Below are positions 1 through 7,955 of a DNA stretch of 11,107 bases, piece after piece. The notes beneath the pieces are model-generated. The model did not search any database. It was not told the origin of the DNA and saw nothing but the letters and a program-made list of their open reading frames with translations. The DNA lies in assembly GCA_964356135.1 (NCBI GenBank), contig CAYHGV010000098.1, forward strand, positions 1 through 11,107, written 5' to 3'. The first letter of the stretch is position 1; each line of letters opens with the position of its first letter. A program made the position numbers and the translations under genes. Source of the DNA: CAYHGV01 sp964356135 (lineage in GTDB: Bacteria > Hydrothermota > Tepidihabitantia > CAYHGV01).

Positions 1-3000
1 AGGCGAGCGACCTCTGGTGGGTGGACTTAAACAACCTGACCAAAGAGACCTATACGGTCTATCTCCATGTCATAGCCTATGAAAAAAAAGACGGTCGGGT
101 GGCGGAAGGTAACTCCAACAATTTCGAGCTGCCGCCCGGTTTCAAACGGATAAAAATGGGCGATATAAAAGAAGTCAATGACCTCTGGTTTCATCCAGAC
201 TATAAAACCGTCATTGCCAAAAGTGGATGGTTTCCGACAGGCGAATACGAAATCTGCGTTTATGTGGTCGATGCCTCGACCAAGAAAGAATACGCCAAAA
301 ACTGCTTCACCCAGGTCGTTTCACCGAAAAGTCCGCCGAGACTCATCGCTCCTCCGGACAATGCCCAACTCGAAGCAAAACATCCCGTATTTACCTGGAT
401 TGCTCCCGCCCCTTTCCTGGCCGGCGAGAAACTCAACTACAAAATAAGGATTGTCGAGGTCTTGCCCGGCCAGACTCCTAAGCAGGCGCTCAGTGCCAAC
501 ATCCCGTGGTTCGAAGATAAAGAAGTGACCGGAACGACCTTCCCTTATCCCCTTTCGGCCCGGTCATTTGAAGAAAACAAACAATACGCCTGGCGGATCA
601 CTGCGTTCGCCGATGGTTTCTCCATTGCTGAAAGTGAAATCTGGAAGTTCAGCCTACAAAAAACCGAAGCCTTTTCCGTTGAAAAAATTATCGAAGCAAA
701 CGAAAATTTAACCCGCTATCACTTGAAGATAGAATACTCACCTTCGCTTGTAATTAAAGAAGGAGAGGTTGACCGCCAAGCGCAATCAATGCATCTTCGA
801 ATACAACCGACCAATTCAACTATCCCTCCCGCTGATTTCTACTGGCAGAACGGTAAAGGCTATGGCCGCCACGCCTATTATAAACGCTGGTTTCGAATCA
901 AGTCTCCCGAGCAATTCCTTGACTATCTCCAGGCTCTGGTTGAAATTATAAAACAAGGCGATATCGGGGAAGCAAAAGAAGAAAGCGGATTTCGGAAGGT
1001 CGAAATCCGGTTTGAAAATTTCCCGCTCCGGGACAACCCTGAGCAGTTCTACCGTTCTATTCTGGGTGAACCCGGCAATGCACAAGCAGAAGATTTTATG
1101 AAAAAGCTACTCGATGCGACCACGAACCTTAAAGTATCTGCTTACATCTGGGTATCACAGGCCGACAACAAAATAAAAAAATTCACGGTTGAGAGTTCTA
1201 CACCAGTAGTAACGTCCGAGATGATCATGACCTTCGGCCCACCTCAAATTCAGAGCGTCCTGCTTCCGGCCGATGCTGTGAAGGCACCCTCCGAAGAAGT
1301 CTCCCCGGGACTGCTCTTCTTTCGTTTAGGTGCTATTCAGGGTTGGTGCCAACCCACCCATCGTCTCTTCACCCACAGGTCAATCGACCTGATCCGTGAA
1401 ACAGATACCGCTAACCGGTATTCCGAAATTTATGCTTCTGGTCTTGGAAACCCCGACCCACTGTACACCCCAAACGAAACCCATCATCCGATCATAATAG
1501 GCTCCCACTATGAAGACGCAGAAGAAAGACCGATTTTTTATGGCACCTGGCTTCCTAACCCCAACCCCGACTACTATTTTAAGAATAATTTCGCTCGGGA
1601 TAACCACCACTTTGGCGGAGAAGCGACCGGCTTGGAATACCAATCGTTTTTTGACTTTAGAGACAACAATTCTGAGCCGGAAGTCGGTAGCCGCTATTAC
1701 AGCGCACGCGATTGGGCGTATGGCGGCGACCGGATTAATCCCAACCTTAATCGGTTGACCTTTACTGAAGCGATCAATCAATATAATAACTACACCTCAG
1801 AAAGCATGAAAAATGCCTATTTAATGTTCGGTCATGTCCTTCATCTATTCCAAGACCAGGCAATGCCTGACCACACCAAACTGGTTGCCCATCCAGGAAG
1901 TTCGATGACCGACTCGGAAGCCTACTCAGACTTTCAATTTTGCACGATTTTGTTCCTTGAATTACAAGCCCGGTTTCTTCTCAACTGTGCCATCGGATGC
2001 ATAGCTGCCGGGCCTTTTTATTTCGGCTGCCTGATTGCGTGCGAGACATCGGCAACGATAGTATCAGGTGCAGCAGCGGCTATCTGCGAGACAGGAATGG
2101 ACCCGGAGGAAATGGGTTACGAACGACTGGTCCAGGATCACTGGCCTCTTTCTCGTATCGAGTCACAGGTAAGAACTTCAGGCGTACGCACACAACCCGA
2201 CTTTAACGCCTACTTTCGGACGATTGCACAGATCAGCAATACTATAATTGACCGGGTTCATTATTTCCAACCTTTGGGTATGTCCTTTCATGGCGCCCTG
2301 ACAGGCATAATCGCCACTTGCGCACAGGCGGTTTTGCCGTTAGACCCGGATATCGATTCGGACGACCCGAGCGAAACCGAACCCTATTTCCGGCTCACCG
2401 ATTCACTCGCTCTACCAACCATCGCTATGGGTGCAGGATTAACCGAGTATTTTTATGAAATTGTCAATCACCCACCCTATGTTCGAAGAGTGCTGATCTA
2501 CGACTCCCCGGTTGGCGGGTCGCGCACAATCGAAACGGGATTTTCCGGACGCATCCGGTATGAAGCGTACTGGACTGATAACTATGACGGCACCGAACCG
2601 ACCAGCCGTCATCTCACGGTGAGAGAATTCCATATAGTAACAAATGAACCGCTCACTCCTGGCGGTCAAAACATTATTGTTATCGAGCTTGGCCCGGGAA
2701 TCAATCCCCTGAAAGGTAAAACGGCACGTCGAATAGAAGCTACTGTGGGCGGCGTTTCTATCCCGCTGACCCTGGCTGCGACCCGTGATACCATACCGTA
2801 TTATTGGGGAGCATTTACCGCACCTAATTGTGATAGTATCGCTGTAACCCTACCCATTAGAATTAGCGCCTGGGATAAATCTGCCCATCTGAGCACGCGC
2901 ACTCCGCCCGGGGATGAGATTGACTCAAACCCGCAAACTATTGCCAGTGTTGAGCTCTCAGCTCCATATAGTCTCCGTGGTTACGAACCCGGACCAGACA

Positions 3001-3416
3001 CCGTTCATCAAATACGGGTTGCTCCGGGTGCTGCCGGTTGGCGTATTGAAGTTAGTCCCAGCAACAGTGAACGGTCGCCGCTTCGACCACCCGTAACACA
3101 TACTCTCCATTTAATGGTTATACCGGCTTTGGTTTCTATCCCCGCAGGACCCACAACAATTGGACCAGGTTCATCCTGCCCGGTTCACTGGGAACTTGAT
3201 CCGAAAGTTACCAAACTAAGTCCGGGACCCAGCGAGAGGGATTGGTGGGTACGATTTAATCTACAGTTTACTCTCACCAATCCGGAAGCACTGCTATCAG
3301 AGCTCAAAATTAGAACTACATCTGAGACTACGCGCGGAGTATTTTTAATGAGAGCCACTTGTACGGTTGGAACAACCAGCAGAACAACCGATATTATCTT
3401 TGAAATCGCTGATTGA
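1..3416 (+). CDS. Large secreted multidomain protein with phospholipase C/P1 nuclease-like zinc domain (5'-partial)
   Basis: The frame is open to the left edge (in-frame codons from base 3), so the N-terminus and any signal peptide lie outside. Residues are numbered from the GTG at 21. About 1-215 are beta-sandwich (Fn3/Ig-like) segments, vaguely like the TANFOR-type modules of Bacteroidota. About 215-430 is a mixed region I cannot name; a LolA/LppX-like fold is a guess. About 440-800 resembles the zinc-dependent phospholipase C/P1 nuclease family: W442, H447/H452, the E498-D499 pair, H529-H530-F, and H608-x3-D612-x5-H618, which has exactly the spacing of H118/D122/H128 in Bacillus cereus PLC. 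Six cysteines form an insertion at 641-689. The C-terminus (about 830-1131) is beta-rich, with no sorting domain that I recognise. Inference: an extracytoplasmic metal-dependent phosphoesterase or a binding protein derived from one; the substrate is unknown. The barrel gene follows 30 nt downstream, probably co-transcribed. Confidence 0.72.
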   Translation, partial: ASDLWWVDLNNLTKETYTVYLHVIAYEKKDGRVAEGNSNNFELPPGFKRIKMGDIKEVNDLWFHPDYKTVIAKSGWFPTGEYEICVYVVDASTKKEYAKNCFTQVVSPKSPPRLIAPPDNAQLEAKHPVFTWIAPAPFLAGEKLNYKIRIVEVLPGQTPKQALSANIPWFEDKEVTGTTFPYPLSARSFEENKQYAWRITAFADGFSIAESEIWKFSLQKTEAFSVEKIIEANENLTRYHLKIEYSPSLVIKEGEVDRQAQSMHLRIQPTNSTIPPADFYWQNGKGYGRHAYYKRWFRIKSPEQFLDYLQALVEIIKQGDIGEAKEESGFRKVEIRFENFPLRDNPEQFYRSILGEPGNAQAEDFMKKLLDATTNLKVSAYIWVSQADNKIKKFTVESSTPVVTSEMIMTFGPPQIQSVLLPADAVKAPSEEVSPGLLFFRLGAIQGWCQPTHRLFTHRSIDLIRETDTANRYSEIYASGLGNPDPLYTPNETHHPIIIGSHYEDAEERPIFYGTWLPNPNPDYYFKNNFARDNHHFGGEATGLEYQSFFDFRDNNSEPEVGSRYYSARDWAYGGDRINPNLNRLTFTEAINQYNNYTSESMKNAYLMFGHVLHLFQDQAMPDHTKLVAHPGSSMTDSEAYSDFQFCTILFLELQARFLLNCAIGCIAAGPFYFGCLIACETSATIVSGAAAAICETGMDPEEMGYERLVQDHWPLSRIESQVRTSGVRTQPDFNAYFRTIAQISNTIIDRVHYFQPLGMSFHGALTGIIATCAQAVLPLDPDIDSDDPSETEPYFRLTDSLALPTIAMGAGLTEYFYEIVNHPPYVRRVLIYDSPVGGSRTIETGFSGRIRYEAYWTDNYDGTEPTSRHLTVREFHIVTNEPLTPGGQNIIVIELGPGINPLKGKTARRIEATVGGVSIPLTLAATRDTIPYYWGAFTAPNCDSIAVTLPIRISAWDKSAHLSTRTPPGDEIDSNPQTIASVELSAPYSLRGYEPGPDTVHQIRVAPGAAGWRIEVSPSNSERSPLRPPVTHTLHLMVIPALVSIPAGPTTIGPGSSCPVHWELDPKVTKLSPGPSERDWWVRFNLQFTLTNPEALLSELKIRTTSETTRGVFLMRATCTVGTTSRTTDIIFEIAD

Positions 3417-3434
3417 TTTTTAATGGGATTGCAT

Positions 3435-3440
3435 AAGGGG
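3435..3440 (+). promoter_or_regulatory. Ribosome binding site deciding the barrel-protein start
   Basis: AAGGGG lies 6 nt upstream of the ATG at 3447. The in-frame ATG at 3423 has no purine-rich leader and would place eight extra residues before a normal signal peptide, so 3447 is the better start. Confidence 0.6.
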
Positions 3441-3446
3441 GCGGAA

Positions 3447-5096
3447 ATGAAAAAGATGCTGGTTTCAGCTTTACTCCTTACAGGTTCTGTATCTGCCTCA
3501 CCGATAGCCTTTTCCGGCTCGACGAGCATCGATGCCGAACTCGATTCCATTCAAGGTGCTTCCCAGGGCAGACCGTCCACGACCCTCAGTTTGTCGCTGA
3601 ATCCCACCCTTTCGATTTATGGCATGCCGATCTCGTTCAATTTTTACCTGTCCTCGCAGGAGTCAAATCTGCGTCAGGAGCTGAACAAATACCGGATTTT
3701 TTTAGAACCGAAAAAACTGCTACGCGATATGGTCAACCTTCCCGGCTTTGCATTTTCAATTTCCGCGATTGAGCTTGGAACCACGAGCCCCAGTTATTCA
3801 TCGCTGACCCTCTCCGGGGTATCGGTGACCGGTGGCGCGATCGAGCTCAACCCCTGGCTCTTCTACCTTGCGGCGACCGGTGGTCAAAGCCAGCGCTCAG
3901 TGGTCGGGACGGAAAGCACCGATGCTGCCTATTCCCGGATGCTCGTTGCCGGACGTTTTGGCTTCGGCAAAAAAGAAAAAAGCCATCTGATTTTTACCGT
4001 GCTCCACGCACAGGATGACCCCAATTCGATCCCGGCCTATACCATACCGTTTGACCCGGATACCACCGATACCCTCGCTGCCGATTCGGTTGAAGTTGTA
4101 ACGCCGGAGGAGAACTATTGTGCCGGCGCCGAAGCAAAACTTACATTCTTCAATGACCATGTCACCCTCGAAGCCGAAATTTCCGGTTCGGAATTTACCC
4201 GCGATGTCCGAACCGAAGAGATGAATCTTATCGGCATTCCTTCCGGGCTCGTCAATTTGATTCATCCCCGATTGAGCAGCTCGTTCGATTATGCCTGGAC
4301 CGTCAAACCGACCTTCGATATTCTTGGGACCAAACTATACGGGACAATCAAAATGATCGGCCCGGGATTTGTCTCGCTCGGCGTTCCGTCAATGAGAAAT
4401 GACAATTTTGCCTATGAAGCGGGCATTGAAAAAGGGTTTTTTAACAACGCTCTCTCGCTTGCCGGATCGTATACCAGCGAGCGGGACAATCTGATTAACT
4501 GGAAGAACTATACGACCACCTACACGGCATATAACCTGAACCTGGGACTGAACTTCACGCCATTTCCTTCGCTTCAGGTCGGTTATTCTCCCTACGTTCA
4601 GCAGAGCGGTGATGTAAATACCCGGGGCGACCTTATCAATGCGAACAGCGGGTATAGCTTCATCACCTGGGGTCTGACCCATACCCTGAACTTCTCGGTT
4701 TCCTATCAGCTTTCTCGGGAACAGTCCAGCGCCGAAACCAGCTCGTCGATCAGTTATCTGCCCGCGTACAATCTCAGTTTCAGTTTCCCTTTCAGTTGTG
4801 GGGTCAGTTTCGAGCTCGACCAGAGCCGGTCGGCGACCGACACCGACGAGAATCTGTCGTTCGATGTGAACGGCTCCTACACATTCTTCAATAAATGGAT
4901 CAATACCCTCGGGCTCAAGCGGTCGACCGCAACCAATCAAAATCAAAGCACCGGAATTTATTGTAATTCCTCGGTTCCACTCTGGATTATTGGAAATTTG
5001 AACCTCAGCCTGGAACGGAATTCCTACCACGACCCGGATCCGACCCAAAATTATAATGAACTCCGGTTACGAGCCAGCCTCGCTAAAAGCTGGTGA
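3447..5096 (+). CDS. Outer-membrane beta-barrel protein, uncharacterised
   Basis: The 549-residue protein begins MKKMLVSALLLTGSVSA, a classical Sec signal peptide with a likely cleavage after the VSA near residue 17. The mature part is almost wholly alternating polar/hydrophobic beta-strand sequence (rich in S, T, N, Y, F, G) separated by short polar loops. There are no transmembrane helices, and the last residues form an amphipathic strand ending in an aromatic Trp. This is the pattern of an outer-membrane beta-barrel. A segment around residues 295-325 (GPGFVSLG, then RNDN and Y) recalls conserved stretches I associate with uncharacterised barrel proteins of Bacteroidota-like genomes. I see no TonB box or plug domain, so a TonB receptor is unlikely. 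It follows the large secreted protein by 30 nt with no terminator between, suggesting a two-gene unit. The barrel could export, anchor or take up a product of its partner; that role is inference. Confidence 0.7.
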   Translation: MKKMLVSALLLTGSVSASPIAFSGSTSIDAELDSIQGASQGRPSTTLSLSLNPTLSIYGMPISFNFYLSSQESNLRQELNKYRIFLEPKKLLRDMVNLPGFAFSISAIELGTTSPSYSSLTLSGVSVTGGAIELNPWLFYLAATGGQSQRSVVGTESTDAAYSRMLVAGRFGFGKKEKSHLIFTVLHAQDDPNSIPAYTIPFDPDTTDTLAADSVEVVTPEENYCAGAEAKLTFFNDHVTLEAEISGSEFTRDVRTEEMNLIGIPSGLVNLIHPRLSSSFDYAWTVKPTFDILGTKLYGTIKMIGPGFVSLGVPSMRNDNFAYEAGIEKGFFNNALSLAGSYTSERDNLINWKNYTTTYTAYNLNLGLNFTPFPSLQVGYSPYVQQSGDVNTRGDLINANSGYSFITWGLTHTLNFSVSYQLSREQSSAETSSSISYLPAYNLSFSFPFSCGVSFELDQSRSATDTDENLSFDVNGSYTFFNKWINTLGLKRSTATNQNQSTGIYCNSSVPLWIIGNLNLSLERNSYHDPDPTQNYNELRLRASLAKSW

Positions 5097-5224
5097 AGGA
5101 AAACCTGATATAACCACCTATTAACCCAGAAAAACAATTGATAAAAGGTTTTAACTACCGGGGATAAATATTCGGTTCGTTTTCCCGTGCTTTCCGTGTC
5201 TTCCGTGGTTAAAATCACCGAGTG
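5097..5224. other. Non-coding gap after the barrel gene
   Basis: No credible gene is present. Complementary 7-mers AAAACCT (5100-5106) and AGGTTTT (5146-5152) could pair across a 39-nt loop, but no U-run follows, so I do not call a terminator. The right part holds the CCGTG repeat annotated separately. Confidence 0.5.
5181..5207 (+). repeat. Three-unit 9-nt direct repeat with CCGTG core
   Basis: Three back-to-back 9-mers, TTTCCCGTG, CTTTCCGTG and TCTTCCGTG, share the form YTTYCCGTG with exact 9-nt period; a trailing GTTAA follows. Related 10-nt-period CCGTG runs occur at 9427-9456 and, on the other strand, at 10415-10430, so this looks like a recurring intergenic element rather than chance. 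Confidence 0.6.
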
Positions 5225-5252
5225 TTGACATACAGTCCGAGTTTGCTATTTT
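5225..5252 (+). promoter_or_regulatory. Sigma70-type promoter for the glyA-eno(-ftsB) run
   Basis: A perfect -35 TTGACA (5225-5230), a 16-nt spacer and a -10 TATTTT (5247-5252, 4/6 match) predict a start site near 5259, leaving a leader of about 45 nt before the glyA ATG with a strong Shine-Dalgarno. It lies directly upstream of a housekeeping operon in an otherwise empty gap, which supports the call. Confidence 0.55.
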
Positions 5253-5302
5253 ATTTAAAGGCGAATAAATCTATTAGTGAGGTAATTCGCTAAGGAGGAA
5301 AA

Positions 5303-6634
5303 ATGGACGGTCGTAATCTTCATGAAGTTGATTCGGAGATTTTTGAAGCGATCCGGCTTGAGACCGAGCGCCAGCATACTAAGCTCGAGCTCATCGCCTC
5401 AGAGAATTTCTGTTCGGAAGCAGTTTTAGATGCCCTGGGTTCGGTCCTGACCAATAAATATGCCGAAGGCTATCCGTTTGTTCGAGACAAAGAAGGCAAA
5501 ATCGATTACAGCCGCGATGGCCGCTACTACGGCGGTTGCGAGTTTGTTAATATCGCCGAGAAATTAGCGATCGAACGTGCACAAAAACTCTTCGGCTGCG
5601 ACCACGCCAATGTCCAGCCCCATTCTGGCACCCAAGCCAACATGACTGCCTATTTTGCTTTCGCCAACCCTGGTGACACCATTCTCGGTTTAAACCTCGC
5701 GCACGGCGGCCACCTCTCCCATGGCCATCCTGTTAATTTCTCCGGCCGGTTGTTTCAGGTCGTCCACTACGGTGTTGACCCGAAAACCGAGCTGATTGAT
5801 TATTCGTTAGTCCGCACGCTGGCATTGGAGCACAAGCCGAAGATCATTATCTCCGGTGCATCCGCCTATTCCCGCACTCTCTTTTTCGACAAGTTTCAGG
5901 ATATCTGTGATGAAGTCGGTGCGGTCCAGGTTTCGGATATTGCCCATATTGCCGGTCTGGTCGCGGCTGGACTCCACCCTTCGCCCGTCCCGTATGCCGA
6001 TGTCGTCACCACGACCACCCACAAGACCTTACGCGGACCCCGGGGCGCGCTGATTATGTGCAAAGAAAAACACAGTCAAGCGATAGACAAATCGAACTTT
6101 CCCGGTTTGCAGGGCGGCCCGTTAATGCATGTCATTGCCGCCAAGGCGATCTGCCTGCGAGAAGCGATGACCGATGATTTTAAAGATTATCAGCGCCGGG
6201 TTATTAAAAATGCCCATTCCTTAGCCGAAGCGTTGGTCGCCTGTGGCTATCGGATCGTGGCCGGCGGGACCGATAATCATCTGATGCTCGTAGATTTACG
6301 GTCGAAGAACGTCACCGGCCGGGATGCAGAGGCAGCTTTAGGCTTAGCGGATATCACCGTTAATCGAAATGCCATCCCCTTCGACCCCCAGAAACCATTT
6401 ATCGCCTCGGGCATCCGCTTGGGAACCCCCGCTTTAACCTCCCGCGGGATGGGCGAAACGGAAATGCGCACAATTGCCGCGCTGATCGAAAAAGTTTTGA
6501 CCAACATTGGGAATGAAAAAACCTATACTCTGATTCGGGAAGGGGTGCGCGACCTGTGCGAAAGTTTCCCCCTGTATTCCGAACGCCGCAGCAACTATCA
6601 GAGCTTAACCACTAAAACGGAGAAAATAAAATGA
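5303..6634 (+). CDS. glyA: Serine hydroxymethyltransferase
   Basis: A PLP enzyme of the cytoplasm that interconverts serine plus tetrahydrofolate with glycine plus 5,10-methylene-tetrahydrofolate, the main one-carbon source. Family signatures in order: LIASENF (30-36), TNKYAEGYP (50-58), RYYGGCEFV (74-82), HSGTQAN (107-113), LAHGGHLSHG (132-141), DIAHIAGL (212-219), and the PLP-lysine motif TTTTHKTLRGPRG with K241. Its 443 residues are a little longer than the usual 415-430. Most of the difference is a polar insertion of about 13 residues at 59-72, between YP and RYYGG, where for example the E. coli protein has only GK. The start is well supported: AAGGAGG at 5292-5298, 4 nt before the ATG. 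The stop overlaps the eno start (ATGA at 6631-6634), indicating translational coupling in one operon driven from the promoter near 5225. Confidence 0.97.
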   Translation: MDGRNLHEVDSEIFEAIRLETERQHTKLELIASENFCSEAVLDALGSVLTNKYAEGYPFVRDKEGKIDYSRDGRYYGGCEFVNIAEKLAIERAQKLFGCDHANVQPHSGTQANMTAYFAFANPGDTILGLNLAHGGHLSHGHPVNFSGRLFQVVHYGVDPKTELIDYSLVRTLALEHKPKIIISGASAYSRTLFFDKFQDICDEVGAVQVSDIAHIAGLVAAGLHPSPVPYADVVTTTTHKTLRGPRGALIMCKEKHSQAIDKSNFPGLQGGPLMHVIAAKAICLREAMTDDFKDYQRRVIKNAHSLAEALVACGYRIVAGGTDNHLMLVDLRSKNVTGRDAEAALGLADITVNRNAIPFDPQKPFIASGIRLGTPALTSRGMGETEMRTIAALIEKVLTNIGNEKTYTLIREGVRDLCESFPLYSERRSNYQSLTTKTEKIK

Positions 6635-7899
6635 AAATTGTTGACCTTAAAGCCCGTGAAATTTTAGATTCGAGAGCCTTTCCCGCATTAGAAGTTGAGT
6701 GTTTAACCGAGTCCGGACATCTGAGGTGGGCCCAGGTTCCCTCGGGCGCCTCAACCGGCGAGTTTGAGGCACTTGAACTGCGCGATGGTGATATGAGTCG
6801 ATTTTTGGGCAAAGGCTTAAAAAAAGCTATTGAGAACATTAATGGCGTTATAAAAAAGCGGTTGCTGGGAATGGATATCTTAAATCAGGTGGTGATTGAT
6901 CGGACTTTAATCGAATTGGACGGCACCAAAAACAAATCACGCTTAGGCGCCAACACTATCTTAGGGGTATCATTGGCCTGCATAAAGACAGCAGCCCACG
7001 CCTTACAACTTCCCCTCTATCGCTATATTGGCGGCACCGGCGCCAAGACCATTCCCGTTCCTTTATTTAATATTATCAACGGTGGAAAACATGCCCCCAA
7101 TAATTTGGACATTCAGGAGTATATTATCGTGCCGCTCGGTGCCCCCAACTTTGCCGAAGCGCTCCGCTACGGCGCTGAGGTCTATCACTACCTCAAGGCA
7201 TTGCTAAAAGGGAAAGGACTCAATGCCGCCGTCGCCGATGAAGGCGGTTTTGCGCCCGACGCCAAGTCCAACGAAGCGCCGTTGGAGTTTATTTCCCAGG
7301 CGATCGAGCAGGCGGGCTACAAACTCGGAACCGACATCTTCTTAGCCTTGGACTGCGCGGCGAGCACTTTTTTTGCCGACAACCGATACCATCTGAAACT
7401 TGACTCCCGGTCGCTCACCGCCGAAGAACTCGTCCGTTTATATGAGGATTGGGCGAACCGGTATCACCTCATTTCAATTGAAGATGGATTGGCCGAAGAG
7501 GATTGGCAGGGCTGGCAGCTCTTAACCTCCAGGCTCGGGAAAAAAATCCAGATTGTCGGTGATGATATCTTTGCAACCAATTTTGAACGGTTGGAAAAAG
7601 GGATCGAACTCCATGTTGCGACTGCTGCCCTGATCAAACCCAACCAGATCGGCACGGTCACTGAGACCTTAGACTGTATCGAGCTGGCGAAAAAGCACAA
7701 CTACAATGTTGTCATCTCCCACCGCTCGGGTGAGACCGAGGATACCTTCATTGCTGACCTGGCGGTTGCCACCAATGCCCACTTCTTAAAATCCGGTGCT
7801 CCGTGCCGGGCAGAACGCACCGCCAAATACAATCGACTTTTGAGAATCGAAGAAGAGATGGGCGGCGGGTTCTTAGGTGTCCGCGCGCTTCGTCCTTGA
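6631..7899 (+). CDS. eno: Enolase (phosphopyruvate hydratase)
   Basis: A cytoplasmic glycolytic enzyme converting 2-phosphoglycerate to phosphoenolpyruvate. The 422 residues match the usual length. Visible signatures: AREILDSR near the N-terminus, the mobile loop PSGASTGE, GGKHAPNN (H154), IQEY (E163), DEGGFAP (E204), metal-ligand positions D241 (LDCAAS), E284 (SIEDG) and the GDD at 310-312, LIKPNQIG (K336), SHRSGETED (H364) and K387 before the C-terminal RAERTAKYN. All residues known to matter for catalysis and Mg binding are present, so it should be active. Small departures: LDCAASTFF in place of the common AASEFY, KPNQIG for KVNQIG, and ADEGG for GDEGG. It starts inside the glyA stop (ATGA); the weak CGGAG at 6618-6622 sits 8 nt upstream. 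ftsB follows after a short duplicated junction. Confidence 0.97.
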   Translation: MKIVDLKAREILDSRAFPALEVECLTESGHLRWAQVPSGASTGEFEALELRDGDMSRFLGKGLKKAIENINGVIKKRLLGMDILNQVVIDRTLIELDGTKNKSRLGANTILGVSLACIKTAAHALQLPLYRYIGGTGAKTIPVPLFNIINGGKHAPNNLDIQEYIIVPLGAPNFAEALRYGAEVYHYLKALLKGKGLNAAVADEGGFAPDAKSNEAPLEFISQAIEQAGYKLGTDIFLALDCAASTFFADNRYHLKLDSRSLTAEELVRLYEDWANRYHLISIEDGLAEEDWQGWQLLTSRLGKKIQIVGDDIFATNFERLEKGIELHVATAALIKPNQIGTVTETLDCIELAKKHNYNVVISHRSGETEDTFIADLAVATNAHFLKSGAPCRAERTAKYNRLLRIEEEMGGGFLGVRALRP

Positions 7900-7955
7900 T
7901 CTGATGGCGAGCACGTTTACCAACGCCGAAGCGACCCTTCGTCCTTAATCTAATG
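7888..7955 (+). repeat. 49-nt-offset imperfect direct repeat at the eno/ftsB junction
   Basis: Copy 1 (7888-7906, containing the last eno codons and TGA stop) and copy 2 (7937-7955, ending in the ftsB ATG) are 19-mers differing at two positions, both G to A. Each reads CTTCGTCCT, stop codon, 4 nt, ATG. Between them lies a 14-codon mini-ORF (ATG 7904 to TAA 7948) whose last residues LRP copy the last residues of enolase. A short hairpin CGAAG/CTTCG (7927-7941) sits in front of copy 2. This looks like a local tandem duplication; whether the mini-ORF is translated is unknown. Confidence 0.6.

Noticed and set aside
4389..5048. Long antisense open frame (219 codons) under the barrel gene
   Set aside because: The plus-strand gene has a signal peptide, a ribosome binding site and coherent beta-barrel sequence. 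The antisense product has no recognisable features and arises from codon bias.
5181..5207. CCGTG array as a CRISPR fragment
   Set aside because: The units are 9 nt long with no spacers and no cas genes; it is a simple short-period repeat.
7351..7380. Loss of the usual Glu in the enolase AASEFY motif (here AASTFF) as a sign of inactivity
   Set aside because: The metal-binding Asp of that motif (D241) and every catalytic residue elsewhere are present, so activity is expected.
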